Shown: positions 7,269 through 13,781, numbered from the stretch's first letter. The stretch is DNA of 15,456 nt from DASYQV01 sp036005125 (GCA_036005125.1 DASYQV010000209.1:1-15456), one strand, 5' to 3'. Numbers and translations are program-made. Notes: generated by a model not told the origin, from the sequence alone.

Positions 7269-8924
7269 TCAATTTCTCGTGTTGGTCACGCGTGCAACGT
7301 CAGGCAGCGCGAACGCCGTGAGCGTCGTGCCCGCAGGCACCAGCAGGTGCTGGCGTCCGTCGACCATGTAGGTGATCGGCGACGCCCCGTGGACGTTCGA
7401 GCCCAACTGGTACCACCAGAGAAGCTTTCCGGTGCCTGACTCGAGCGCGAGAACGTTTGCCTCGTTGTCGCCGCTGAAGATCAGACCCGACGCGGTCGAC
7501 ATCAGGCCTGCAGACGAGGGCGTCGGGTACTGGAACTCCCACTTCCGGTCGCCTGTCACCGGATCGATGGCTCGCAGCGCTCCGTACGCCCGTCTCTCGT
7601 TGGGTCGCGCCCGCTGGCCGGCGCCGCCCGTGAACCGCTCGCCCGGCGTGTAGTCGGGCTTCCACGCATAGTAGGTCGCGCACACTTCGCGTGCGTTGAC
7701 GAAAAAGAGCCGCGCGCGTGGATCGAACGTCGGCGGCCAGAAGTTCGTGCCGCCGATGATGTCGGGGCACGTGAACTCGCCTTTCTCGTCCGGCGTATGG
7801 CCTGGCACGAGGATCGGCCGGCCATTGCTGTCGACGCCTTTCGCCCAGTTGACCTCCACGAACGGCTTCGCGACGATGACCTTTCCCGTGACGCGATCGA
7901 GCGTGTAGTAGAAGCCGTTCCGGTTCGCCCACATCACGACCTTCCGCGGCTGCCCGTCGACGGTCAGGTCGGTGAGGATCGGAACCTGAGTCGAATCCCA
8001 GTCGTGCACGTCGTGCGGCGTGAACTGATAGTGCCAGCGGAGCTTTCCGGTGTCGACGTCAAGAGCCACGATCGAGTCGCTGTACAGGTTGTCACCCTTG
8101 CGGCTGTCGCTGTGATAGTCGGGGCCAGGATTGCCGATGCCGAAGTACGCAAGATTGAGCTGCGGATCGTACGCGCCCGTCACCCAGATGCTCGACCCGC
8201 CGCGTTGCCACGAATCGCCGGCCCACGTTTCGTGACCCGGCTCGCCCGGGCCGGGAATGGTGTAGAAGCGCCACGCGCGCTTCCCGGTCTGCGCGTCGTA
8301 TGCATCGATGAAGCAGCGGCACCCGTATTCGCCGCCGGCGACGCCGACGATCACCTTGTCCTTCACCACGAGGGGGGCGATGGTCGCGGCGTACCCGCGG
8401 CGGTAGTCCTCCATCGTCGCATCCCACACGATGGCGCCCGTCTTCATGTCGAGCGCCAGCAGATGCGCGTCGAGCGTCGTCATGTACAGCTTGTCGCCGA
8501 GCACGCCGAACCCGCGATTCACCAGGCCGCAGCAGGCCGTGAGGCCCTCGGGCAGCTCGCGGCGGTAGCGCCAGATCTGGCGGCCGGTTCGCGCATCGAT
8601 CGCCCAGTTGACGTTCTGCGGGCCGGTGACGTAGAGCACGTTGTCGCGCAGGATCGGCGTCGCCTGAAAGTTGCCGAGCGTGCCGGTCTGGAAGGTCCAC
8701 TGCGCGACGAGACGGGCGACATTCTGCGGGGTAATCTGCGTCAGCGGACTGTGCCGGTGGTTGCTGTAGTTCCCGCCGAAGGTGAGCCATCGCGAACCAT
8801 CGTCTTTCAGACCGTCGAGGATCTCCTGCGCGGTGACGAGGGGCGGCGGCGCCTGCTGCTGCGCCGCGACGACCGCGCCGACCGATGCTGCCAGAAGAAC
8901 GACCCGAGCCATCGTCGTGAGCAT
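7269..8924 (-). CDS. PQQ-dependent alcohol dehydrogenase (methanol/ethanol dehydrogenase family)
   Basis: This 551-residue secreted quinoprotein has a signal peptide (cleavage near residues 20-22) and the hallmarks of the family. There is a vicinal Cys pair C131-C132 (TACCGLVNRG), and metal-site ligands E199 (GGEYGCR), N265 (GIGNPGP) and D308 in TPHDVHDWD. D310, two residues after the catalytic Asp, matches the extra acidic ligand that marks lanthanide-using enzymes such as XoxF. C-terminal blades include VHGASPITYMVDGRQ. No cytochrome domain is fused. It would oxidise an alcohol in the periplasm. It lies 32 nt downstream of the diheme cytochrome c gene on the same strand, so they form an operon and probably a redox pair. 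AGGAGG lies only 3 nt before the ATG at 8924; the in-frame ATG at 8912 is an alternative. Confidence 0.9.
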   Translation of the reverse strand: MLTTMARVVLLAASVGAVVAAQQQAPPPLVTAQEILDGLKDDGSRWLTFGGNYSNHRHSPLTQITPQNVARLVAQWTFQTGTLGNFQATPILRDNVLYVTGPQNVNWAIDARTGRQIWRYRRELPEGLTACCGLVNRGFGVLGDKLYMTTLDAHLLALDMKTGAIVWDATMEDYRRGYAATIAPLVVKDKVIVGVAGGEYGCRCFIDAYDAQTGKRAWRFYTIPGPGEPGHETWAGDSWQRGGSSIWVTGAYDPQLNLAYFGIGNPGPDYHSDSRKGDNLYSDSIVALDVDTGKLRWHYQFTPHDVHDWDSTQVPILTDLTVDGQPRKVVMWANRNGFYYTLDRVTGKVIVAKPFVEVNWAKGVDSNGRPILVPGHTPDEKGEFTCPDIIGGTNFWPPTFDPRARLFFVNAREVCATYYAWKPDYTPGERFTGGAGQRARPNERRAYGALRAIDPVTGDRKWEFQYPTPSSAGLMSTASGLIFSGDNEANVLALESGTGKLLWWYQLGSNVHGASPITYMVDGRQHLLVPAGTTLTAFALPDVARVTNTRN

Positions 8925-8956
8925 AAGCCTCCTGCCGCCGAGCTCGACGCCCGGAC

Positions 8957-9760
8957 CTACTTTTGAGGAACCGCCGGGTCGAATCCACGAAGTGTGGACA
9001 GATATCGCAACAGATCGTCGACGTCGCTCTGGCTCAGCCGCTCGGGGCCGAAGGCCGGCATCGCCGACTGCTTGTCGTCCTTGACCTCGCGCATGTCTCC
9101 TTTCAGGTACCCTTGAATGCGCTCACGCATGTCCATGATCTGGACCGAAAACAGATCCTCGTTCTTCTTCACGCCGTGGATCTGTTGCCCGCCGCGTGTT
9201 GTGAGCGTGACCGGCTCGAACCCGGGTAGGAACCCTTCGAGTGCGCCGCGAATCTGACGTTCGACCGACTCGCCCGCGCGCGCGATGCCCACGCGCGACA
9301 GATCCGGACCGAGCCGGCCACCCTGGCCGTTGACGCGATGGCAGCTGCTGCATTGCACGCGGAAGAGCCGTTGGCCGTTCTCGGCGTTGCCGCGCGGCGG
9401 ATCGGTCGGCGCCGGCGCCGCGAGCGTGCGCAGGTAAGCCAGAACCTTCCAAATCTCGTCATCCGAGGTGCGCGGGCCGACCGCCGGCATCTCGGTATTC
9501 GGGACGCCGTTGCGCAGCGTCTTGAAGAGGCCCTCGTCGGTCCGGCCGGACGCCCAGACCTGCGTCAGATCCGGCGAGCGGATTCCACGTGCGTCGACGC
9601 CGTGGCAATCGGCGCAGCGCGCGCGGAAGATCCCCATGCCCGCGCGAATCGCGTCGGCGTTGCCCTGGAAAGGGTTCTTTGTCGGCGGATTCTGGGCGGC
9701 GACACGGCCGCCCGCGAGGGAAAGAAGCACGAGCGAGAGGAGCGAGGCTATCCACTTCAT
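8957..9760 (-). CDS. Periplasmic diheme cytochrome c
   Basis: The 267-residue protein has a signal peptide (residues 1-22, VAA cleavage) and two c-type heme motifs, C49-A-D-C52-H53 and C137-S-S-C140-H141. Likely axial Met ligands are M91 (NTEMPAVGP) and M234 (SAMPAFGP). The first domain (~35-115) is an ordinary class I cytochrome c. The second (~125-260), with CSSCHRVNGQGGRLGPDL and a long insert between heme motif and Met ligand, resembles the TIGR02603 heme-binding domain. ATG 9760 is preferred over an upstream ATG at 9820. The signal peptide starts there, a GAGGA lies 7 nt upstream, and a TATAAT box at 9806-9811 would place transcription start downstream of 9820. It heads the operon with the alcohol-dehydrogenase-type quinoprotein and is the obvious electron acceptor for it. 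Confidence 0.9.
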   Translation of the reverse strand: MKWIASLLSLVLLSLAGGRVAAQNPPTKNPFQGNADAIRAGMGIFRARCADCHGVDARGIRSPDLTQVWASGRTDEGLFKTLRNGVPNTEMPAVGPRTSDDEIWKVLAYLRTLAAPAPTDPPRGNAENGQRLFRVQCSSCHRVNGQGGRLGPDLSRVGIARAGESVERQIRGALEGFLPGFEPVTLTTRGGQQIHGVKKNEDLFSVQIMDMRERIQGYLKGDMREVKDDKQSAMPAFGPERLSQSDVDDLLRYLSTLRGFDPAVPQK

Positions 9761-9805
9761 GCGCAGATCCTCGTTGCAGGGCCGCTCTGTCTGTCCGGGG
9801 GGCTC

Positions 9806-9811
9806 ATTATA
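9806..9811 (-). promoter_or_regulatory. Consensus -10 box of the cytochrome c / quinoprotein operon
   Basis: The minus strand reads TATAAT exactly at 9811-9806, giving an expected start near 9799 and a ~39-nt leader before the cytochrome ATG at 9760. The -35 region has no good TTGACA match, so an activator may be needed. Confidence 0.45.
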
Positions 9812-9894
9812 GAGCATCACGGCGTGTGGCCTTGCTCTCGGACTCCCTCACCCTCGAGCCACTTGCGCGGGCTCCGTCAACGCCCGTGATCGAA

Positions 9895-10198
9895 CGACGC
9901 GAGGGAAACCGCGACGCCGAAGGCCGAAGGCGCGAGAGCGTCGGAGGCCGAGACTGGAGGTGGGAATCGTGCCTGAAGGCCGAGGCGCGACGCGCCGATG
10001 GCTGAGTGCCGGATTCCAGCGCCGGCACCGAGACCGAGCGACGCGAGGGAAACCGCGACGCCGAAGGCCGAAGGCGCGCGAGCGCCGGAGGCCGAGACTG
10101 GAGGTGGGAATCGTGCCCGAAGGCCGAGGCGTGACGCGCCGATGGCCGAGTGTCGGATTCCAGCGCCGGCACCGAGACCGAGCGAAGCGAGGGATTGG
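9895..10198. repeat. 144-nt tandem repeat adjoining tRNA-Leu
   Basis: Two full units (9895-10038 and 10039-10182) agree at about 138 of 144 positions. A third begins at 10183 (CGAAGCGAGGGA) and stops where the tRNA 3' end starts. Each unit is rich in GGCCGAAGGC-like words that can fold. Each also carries GGAGGTGGGAATCG (9956-9969 and 10100-10113), identical to 10203-10216 in the T-arm and acceptor of the adjoining tRNA-Leu. Because 144 is a multiple of three, frames through the array stay open and give repetitive pseudo-proteins; I do not call these genes. It lies directly 3' of the tRNA. Confidence 0.85.
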
Positions 10199-10284
10199 TG
10201 CCGGAGGTGGGAATCGAACCCACACGGGCGGTAAAGCCCACCGGATTTTGAGTCCGGCGCGTCTGCCAGTTTCACCACTCCGGC
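10196..10284 (-). tRNA. tRNA-Leu (anticodon CAA)
   Basis: The minus strand folds as a class II tRNA. The acceptor stem is GCCGGAG (10284-10278) with CTCCGGC (10206-10200), the discriminator is A, and CCA is encoded (10198-10196). The anticodon stem CCGGA/TCCGG encloses CTCAAAA, so the anticodon is CAA (10250-10248), decoding UUG. A long variable arm (GGGC/GCCC stem) and a T-arm GTGGG-TTCGATT-CCCAC are present. All fit leucine tRNA. The 3' end abuts the tandem repeat array. Confidence 0.96.
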
Positions 10285-10343
10285 GATGTGGCTCGTCCAC
10301 CAAGCTCGTGAGCGCCTTCGCGAGACCTCGGCGGGATCTTCAG

Positions 10344-10349
10344 TATACT
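10344..10349 (+). promoter_or_regulatory. Candidate -10 box upstream of the bactofilin gene
   Basis: TATACT (5 of 6 to consensus) lies 34 nt before the ATG at 10384. It sits in the symmetric stretch CAGTATACTG, so the same TATACT also reads on the minus strand toward tRNA-Leu, 58 nt from its 5' end. No clear -35 is seen on either side. A shared bidirectional promoter for the divergent tRNA and bactofilin is possible. Confidence 0.35.
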
Positions 10350-10383
10350 GCTCAAAAGCCTCTCCTTTTGTCTGCAGAGCTAC

Positions 10384-10752
10384 ATGGCGACGACGATTGG
10401 AACAACCATCATCATCAACGGCGACGTGACCTGCGACGAGCCGCTGCGGATCGACGGCCGCGTCACGGGCAACATCCTCCTCCGCGAGGCCGAACTTACC
10501 GTCGGCAAGGCAGCAAAAGTCGACGCCGACGTACGCAGCACGCGCGTGCTCGTTCTCGGGACGGTCAACGGCAACGTGGCCGCGACCGATCGTATCGAGC
10601 TGGGCGAGTCTGCCAACGTCACGGGCAGCCTCAGCGCCGACCGGGTCATCTTGATTGAGGGCGCCCGCTTCAACGGGCGCATCGACATGGACCGCCGGAC
10701 GATCGCCGCGAAGGTGGCGCACTACAAGGCCGAGCACCCGGCGCAGCCTTGA
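10384..10752 (+). CDS. Bactofilin family cytoskeletal protein
   Basis: The 122-residue protein is a small beta-helix of the bactofilin (DUF583) type. Residues ~8-105 consist of short repeated strands (INGDVTCDEPLRIDGRVTGNI, VLVLGTVNGNVAATDRIELGESANVTGSL) with Gly and Asn at the turns, flanked by short polar tails. Bactofilins polymerise without nucleotides and act in cell shape, polarity or envelope-protein placement, on the cytoplasmic side of the membrane. The usual length is 100-200 residues, so it is complete. The ATG has no strong Shine-Dalgarno sequence. Its stop overlaps the start of the arginase-fold gene by 1 nt, showing a shared transcript, but no functional link between the two is known to me. 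Confidence 0.92.
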   Translation: MATTIGTTIIINGDVTCDEPLRIDGRVTGNILLREAELTVGKAAKVDADVRSTRVLVLGTVNGNVAATDRIELGESANVTGSLSADRVILIEGARFNGRIDMDRRTIAAKVAHYKAEHPAQP

Positions 10753-11576
10753 TGACGACAGTTTCCGCGAGGCTTCTCGAGGTCCCGTACCACCTCGGCC
10801 GGCGCGGTGTCGATGTCGGCGCCGGACCCGAACGGCTCGCCGCGATGGTGCCGCAACCCGGGGACCGTCAGCGTATCGAGATCGATTCCGCCCCCGCGTC
10901 CGAGATCGAGGGCTCGTTCGCGGTGCTCCGCGCGACGGCCACCGCTGTCGCGAACGTCAAGCGATCGGGTGCGGTGCCCTTGGTGTTCGCGGGCAATTGC
11001 ATGACCGCGGTGGCGGCCTGCGCCAATCCCACCACGCCCCGGCTCGGTGTCGTCTGGCTCGACGCCCACGGCGATTTCCACACACCCGAGACGACGCACA
11101 GCGGCTACCTGGACGGCATGGCGCTCGCCATGCTGACCGACGCGTGCTGGTACACGCTCCTGCGGGCTGTCCCGGGATTCACGCCGATTTCACCGGAACA
11201 GGTGCTCTTTGTCGGCGGTCACGCGCTCGATGTCGGAGAAGGCGCGCGGATGCGCGCCGCCGGCATAACCGTCATCGGCGGCGCCAGCCTGAAGCGAGTC
11301 GAGGCGGCCATCGAGACGCTCGCCTCGCGCGCCGACGCGCTCTATGTGCACTGCGATCTCGACGTGCTCGATACAGGTGAGCTGACCGCGAACACGTGGG
11401 CGCGCCCCGGAGGTATGAGCAGCGCCGCGCTCCTCGAGGTGCTCGCGGCCATCACCGCCCGGAGCCGAATCGAGGCGCTCGCGTTTACTGCCTACGATCC
11501 GTCCTGCGACGAACGCGGAAGCGGCCCTGGGATTGTTGAGCGGGCGCTGGCGGCCACATTGACGCGTGCCGCCTGA
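10752..11576 (+). CDS. Arginase/agmatinase-fold (ureohydrolase family) protein with an altered metal site
   Basis: The 274-residue protein has the ureohydrolase core. WLDAHGDFHTPET holds D104, H106 and D108, and HCDLDVLD holds D202 and D204, which are five of the six ligands of the dimanganese site. The sixth, the His of the usual GGDH motif, is replaced: the segment reads AGNC, with C83 at that place. Family members hydrolyse guanidino or formimino compounds such as arginine, agmatine or formiminoglutamate. The substrate here cannot be assigned, and the His-to-Cys change may alter the metal or the reaction. The ATG overlaps the bactofilin stop as TGATG (10750-10754), which indicates translational coupling and rules out the longer TTG start at 10749. 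Confidence 0.85.
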   Translation: MTTVSARLLEVPYHLGRRGVDVGAGPERLAAMVPQPGDRQRIEIDSAPASEIEGSFAVLRATATAVANVKRSGAVPLVFAGNCMTAVAACANPTTPRLGVVWLDAHGDFHTPETTHSGYLDGMALAMLTDACWYTLLRAVPGFTPISPEQVLFVGGHALDVGEGARMRAAGITVIGGASLKRVEAAIETLASRADALYVHCDLDVLDTGELTANTWARPGGMSSAALLEVLAAITARSRIEALAFTAYDPSCDERGSGPGIVERALAATLTRAA

Positions 11577-11599
11577 TCCAGCACGCGCGATCCTCGTGT

Positions 11600-11710
11600 C
11601 TAGCCGGCCGCGAGCAGCCCCAGGAAGAGCAGGAGTCCCCCAACCATCTGAGCCGCTCTCAACCAACCGGCGTCGGGTGAGATCCGCGAGGGGAGAAAAA
11701 TCGACGCCAT
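11600..11710 (-). CDS. Possible small single-span membrane protein
   Basis: A 36-codon minus-strand ORF runs from ATG 11710 to TAG 11600. Its last 16 residues (QMVGGLLLFLGLLAAG) form a clean hydrophobic segment ending at the C-terminus, after a polar N-terminal half. GGAAG lies 8 nt before the ATG. A longer start at ATG 11725 with GAGGA 3 nt upstream is also possible (41 residues). It converges on the arginase-fold gene. I know no family for it; it may be chance or the remnant of a larger membrane protein. Confidence 0.3.
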   Translation of the reverse strand: MASIFLPSRISPDAGWLRAAQMVGGLLLFLGLLAAG

Positions 11711-11725
11711 GTCACGAGCTTCCAT

Positions 11726-11964
11726 TGGTCCTCGCTTGCGTGCCCCGGGACGCCGATGTAAAGCCAAAAATGGGCAAGCGTGCTCTCATCGTCAGCGTAC
11801 GGCAGAGCCGTGCGCGCATCTCATGCACAAGAATTGCCAGGAGCTCATGAGCGGGCGGAAACCTGCCGCGCACAGGTGGGTGATGACAACTCTGAGTGGA
11901 TGAACGTGCGGCTGCGACGTCATCAGGAGTAAACGCCAACTGAAGAGTCGCTTGGTGCGCCTGC
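11726..11964. other. Intergenic stretch of lower GC content
   Basis: This stretch is less GC-rich than its neighbours. A 64-residue + frame (11709-11903) is open, but its codon use and composition (H, R, K, C scattered) do not look coding. I see no RNA gene. It probably holds the regulatory region of the bacilliredoxin gene. Confidence 0.3.
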
Positions 11965-11970
11965 TACGAT
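11965..11970 (+). promoter_or_regulatory. Possible -10 box for a leaderless ytxJ-like transcript
   Basis: TACGAT is followed by seven bases and the ATG at 11978, the spacing expected if transcription starts at the start codon. No Shine-Dalgarno sequence precedes this ATG or the one at 11969. The -35 is unclear. Confidence 0.3.
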
Positions 11971-11977
11971 GTCGAAT

Positions 11978-12331
11978 ATGGAACGTGACCTGACGCCGAT
12001 CTCGGGAATCGACGAGCTCGAACGCATGTTGGCGGAATCGCGCATGCGTCCGCTGCTTCTCTTCAAGCACAGCTATACGTGTGGCGTCTCCGCAGAAGCG
12101 CTGGACGAGGTGCGCGCGTACATCGAGGAACAGACGGGCGGCGTCCGTTACGCAATCGTGACCGTCCAGACCCATCGCGATGTCTCCAACGCCATCGCGA
12201 CACGCCTCGGCATCCGTCACGAAACGCCGCAGGCGATCCTCGTGCGCAACGGCCGCGCGGTGTGGAACGCCTCCCACTTCCGGGTGACGGCCTCCGAGGT
12301 CGGCAAGGCCATTCAGGCCGCCATCGTCTAG
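11978..12331 (+). CDS. ytxJ: YtxJ/BrxC-like monothiol bacilliredoxin
   Basis: The 117-residue thioredoxin-fold protein has the family signature LLLFKHSYTCGVSAEA, with one active-site Cys (C35) followed by GVS instead of a second Cys. Later segments, AIVTVQTHRDVSNAIATRLGIRHETPQAILVRNG, match the thioredoxin cis-Pro region and the YtxJ pattern. In Firmicutes the family is linked to bacillithiol: it removes the thiol from S-bacillithiolated proteins in the cytoplasm. Whether this organism makes bacillithiol cannot be told from the window. Start 11978 is chosen for the leaderless spacing after TACGAT; ATG 11969 would add three residues. It stands alone, followed by hairpins and a decayed gene on the other strand. 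Confidence 0.85.
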   Translation: MERDLTPISGIDELERMLAESRMRPLLLFKHSYTCGVSAEALDEVRAYIEEQTGGVRYAIVTVQTHRDVSNAIATRLGIRHETPQAILVRNGRAVWNASHFRVTASEVGKAIQAAIV

Positions 12332-12353
12332 CTTCCGCATCCGGTCTGAAGAC

Positions 12354-12418
12354 CTTGTCGCGACAAGATGGCCGCCATGCCGTGGCCATATGCCACATCG
12401 AAGTGGCCATGGCATGGC
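12354..12418. terminator. Palindrome plus 15-bp hairpin after the bacilliredoxin gene
   Basis: A perfect 14-nt palindrome, CTTGTCG-CGACAAG (12354-12367), is followed by a hairpin with arms GCCATGCCGTGGCCA (12374-12388) and TGGCCATGGCATGGC (12404-12418). The arms pair at all 15 positions with one G-T, around a 15-nt loop. There is no T-run. Its place between a gene and a convergent pseudogene fits transcription termination. It is preceded by the GGTCTGAAGACC word (12342-12353) also found at 4969-4980. Confidence 0.45.
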
Positions 12419-12436
12419 GCCAGATTGTGTGCGCGA

Positions 12437-12665
12437 TTACTCCTGGTACGGCTCCGCGAACGTGATCACACGCCCGTCCGGATCGGCCACGGCGAACTCG
12501 CGCATGCCGTAGAACTGCTTCTTGAGCGGCATGACGGGTGGCATCTGTCGTGACACGCTCGCGTGAAGCGCGTCGAGACCTTCGACGACGACGAACAAGC
12601 ACGTCGCGATAGAACGCGAGGCTTGCTCCCAAGTCCCGCACGAACGAGATTCGGTGGATCAGCAA
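12437..12665 (-). pseudogene. VOC (glyoxalase/bleomycin-resistance) family gene remnant, centre deleted
   Basis: Two pieces of a VOC-fold gene survive on the minus strand in different frames. The N-terminal piece (to about 12600) reads HRISFVRDLGASLAFYRDVL, the classic first VOC strand and helix. The C-terminal piece, ending at TAA 12437-12439, reads CLFVVVEGLDALHAS, then MPPVMPLKKQFYGMREFAV, then ADPDGRVITFAEPYQE, the classic end of the fold. Between them the usual middle ~60-80 residues are missing and the frame shifts near 12600. The N-terminal frame has no ATG, only a TTG at 12665. The remnant is surely non-functional as a glyoxalase. The family covers dioxygenases, isomerases and drug-binding proteins; the original role is unknown. 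Confidence 0.75.
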
Positions 12666-12827
12666 CCATTAGTGATTTGTGAGCGATGCTCGGCTCGCCG
12701 TCGCTACCGATACCGTTGGGGTCGAGATATGGCTCGGCTCGACAGGCATACGACATGCACCTCCCTCATGCGGCCGAGGCGACACTCGCGCGCCGCCGAC
12801 GCCGGGACCGAAGCAGGAGGAAGATCC

Positions 12828-13607
12828 ATGAAACGGGCGAACCTGGTGGCCACCGCGTGCTTCACCGCGGTCGTGGCCTTTGCAACCATAAATGCTGCCG
12901 CGCAGGTCTACAATGACAGCAAGCGAACGTTCATCACATTCAACAATGCTGTCGAGCTCCCTGGTGTGACCCTGCCGGCCGGCACATACCTCTTCCGGCT
13001 CGCGGACTCGCCCACCGACCGGCACATCATTCAGGTGTTCAGCCAGGACGAGAAGCACGTCTACGCGACTATCCTTGCGGTGCCGGCGGAGCGGCTGGAA
13101 CCAACCGGTGAGACCATCGTGACGTTCCGCGAGACGACCGCCACCGCCGTACCGACGCTGCAGTACTGGTACTATCCTGGCGACCGAATCGGCCACGAGT
13201 TCGTCTATCCGAAAGATCAGGCGCTGCGGATCGCTCAGCGCACGGGACAGAGCGTGCTCTCGACAGAAGGCCAGATCGGCAGCTCGAATTCGCAGGTGAG
13301 CTCGATTGATGCGCAGGGCCAGGTCTCCGAATGGCCGCGCGAGAAGCAGAAACCGTCACCGGACCAGGCGCATATTCAGGTCGAGCCGGCGCCGGAACAA
13401 CAGTCCGCGCAGGCTGCTCCCGCGCCGGACGTCGACATCGACCAGGCCCCGGCCGCCACAACGGGTCGGGCAGAACCCACGAATGAACGTGCGAGAAACG
13501 AGGCCCCGAGCGAGCTGCCCCGCACCGCCAGCCCGCTGCCGCTCAGCGGTCTCATCGGCCTGCTCTCACTGGGCGGTGCGCTGGGTATCCGCTGGCGGCG
13601 TCGGTAA
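12828..13607 (+). CDS. Secreted protein with C-terminal LPRTA sortase-type sorting signal
   Basis: The 259-residue protein has a signal peptide (residues 1-25, AAA-Q cleavage). Residues ~26-145 form a beta-rich domain that I recall as common in Acidobacteriota secreted proteins (TFITFNNAVELPGVTLPAGTY, then LRLEPTGE-like and YPGDRIGHEFVYPK segments). A disordered Pro/Ala/Gln/Glu-rich linker follows (~150-228). The tail has the three parts of a sortase signal: LPRTA at 230-234, a ~20-residue hydrophobic segment, and RWRRR at the end. The protein is thus likely cleaved between T and A and attached to an acceptor in the envelope by the sortase encoded at 14755. The ATG is supported by CAGGAGG (12814-12820), 7 nt upstream; the open frame before it is a shadow. 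The role of the N-terminal domain is unknown. Confidence 0.87.
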   Translation: MKRANLVATACFTAVVAFATINAAAQVYNDSKRTFITFNNAVELPGVTLPAGTYLFRLADSPTDRHIIQVFSQDEKHVYATILAVPAERLEPTGETIVTFRETTATAVPTLQYWYYPGDRIGHEFVYPKDQALRIAQRTGQSVLSTEGQIGSSNSQVSSIDAQGQVSEWPREKQKPSPDQAHIQVEPAPEQQSAQAAPAPDVDIDQAPAATTGRAEPTNERARNEAPSELPRTASPLPLSGLIGLLSLGGALGIRWRRR

Positions 13608-13685
13608 GGCACACGACTCGGTCCGCGATGGCGGCACGTCTTCGCGCCGCGTAGACGGCTGGAGAAACACAGGTCCCGGCCGCGA

Positions 13686-13714
13686 GCGGCGGGGGACACT
13701 CCGAACCCCGCCGC
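13686..13714. other. GC-rich hairpin between the LPRTA gene and the VWA gene
   Basis: A perfect 9-bp stem, GCGGCGGGG (13686-13694) with CCCCGCCGC (13706-13714), closes an 11-nt loop. With no T-run it is not a standard terminator. It could end the LPRTA transcript, or reduce read-through into the VWA-sortase pair. The rest of 13608-13781 shows nothing clear. Confidence 0.4.
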
Positions 13715-13781
13715 GCTCACATGCGTGGTGGCGCGCGGACGAGGGGCGACCGCGAAGGTCGCCGGAGATGCGGAGCGCGAT

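Noticed and set aside
7797..8966. 389-residue plus-strand ORF
   Set aside because: Shadow of the alcohol-dehydrogenase-type gene on the minus strand.
9895..10198. CRISPR array or phage-type direct repeats
   Set aside because: Units of 144 nt follow each other without unique spacers, and no cas gene is nearby.
9807..10737. Several overlapping minus- and plus-strand ORFs through the repeat array, with a 48-residue internal repeat
   Set aside because: The 144-nt period is a multiple of three, so all frames stay open; the frames run across tRNA-Leu and antisense to the bactofilin gene. No family resemblance.
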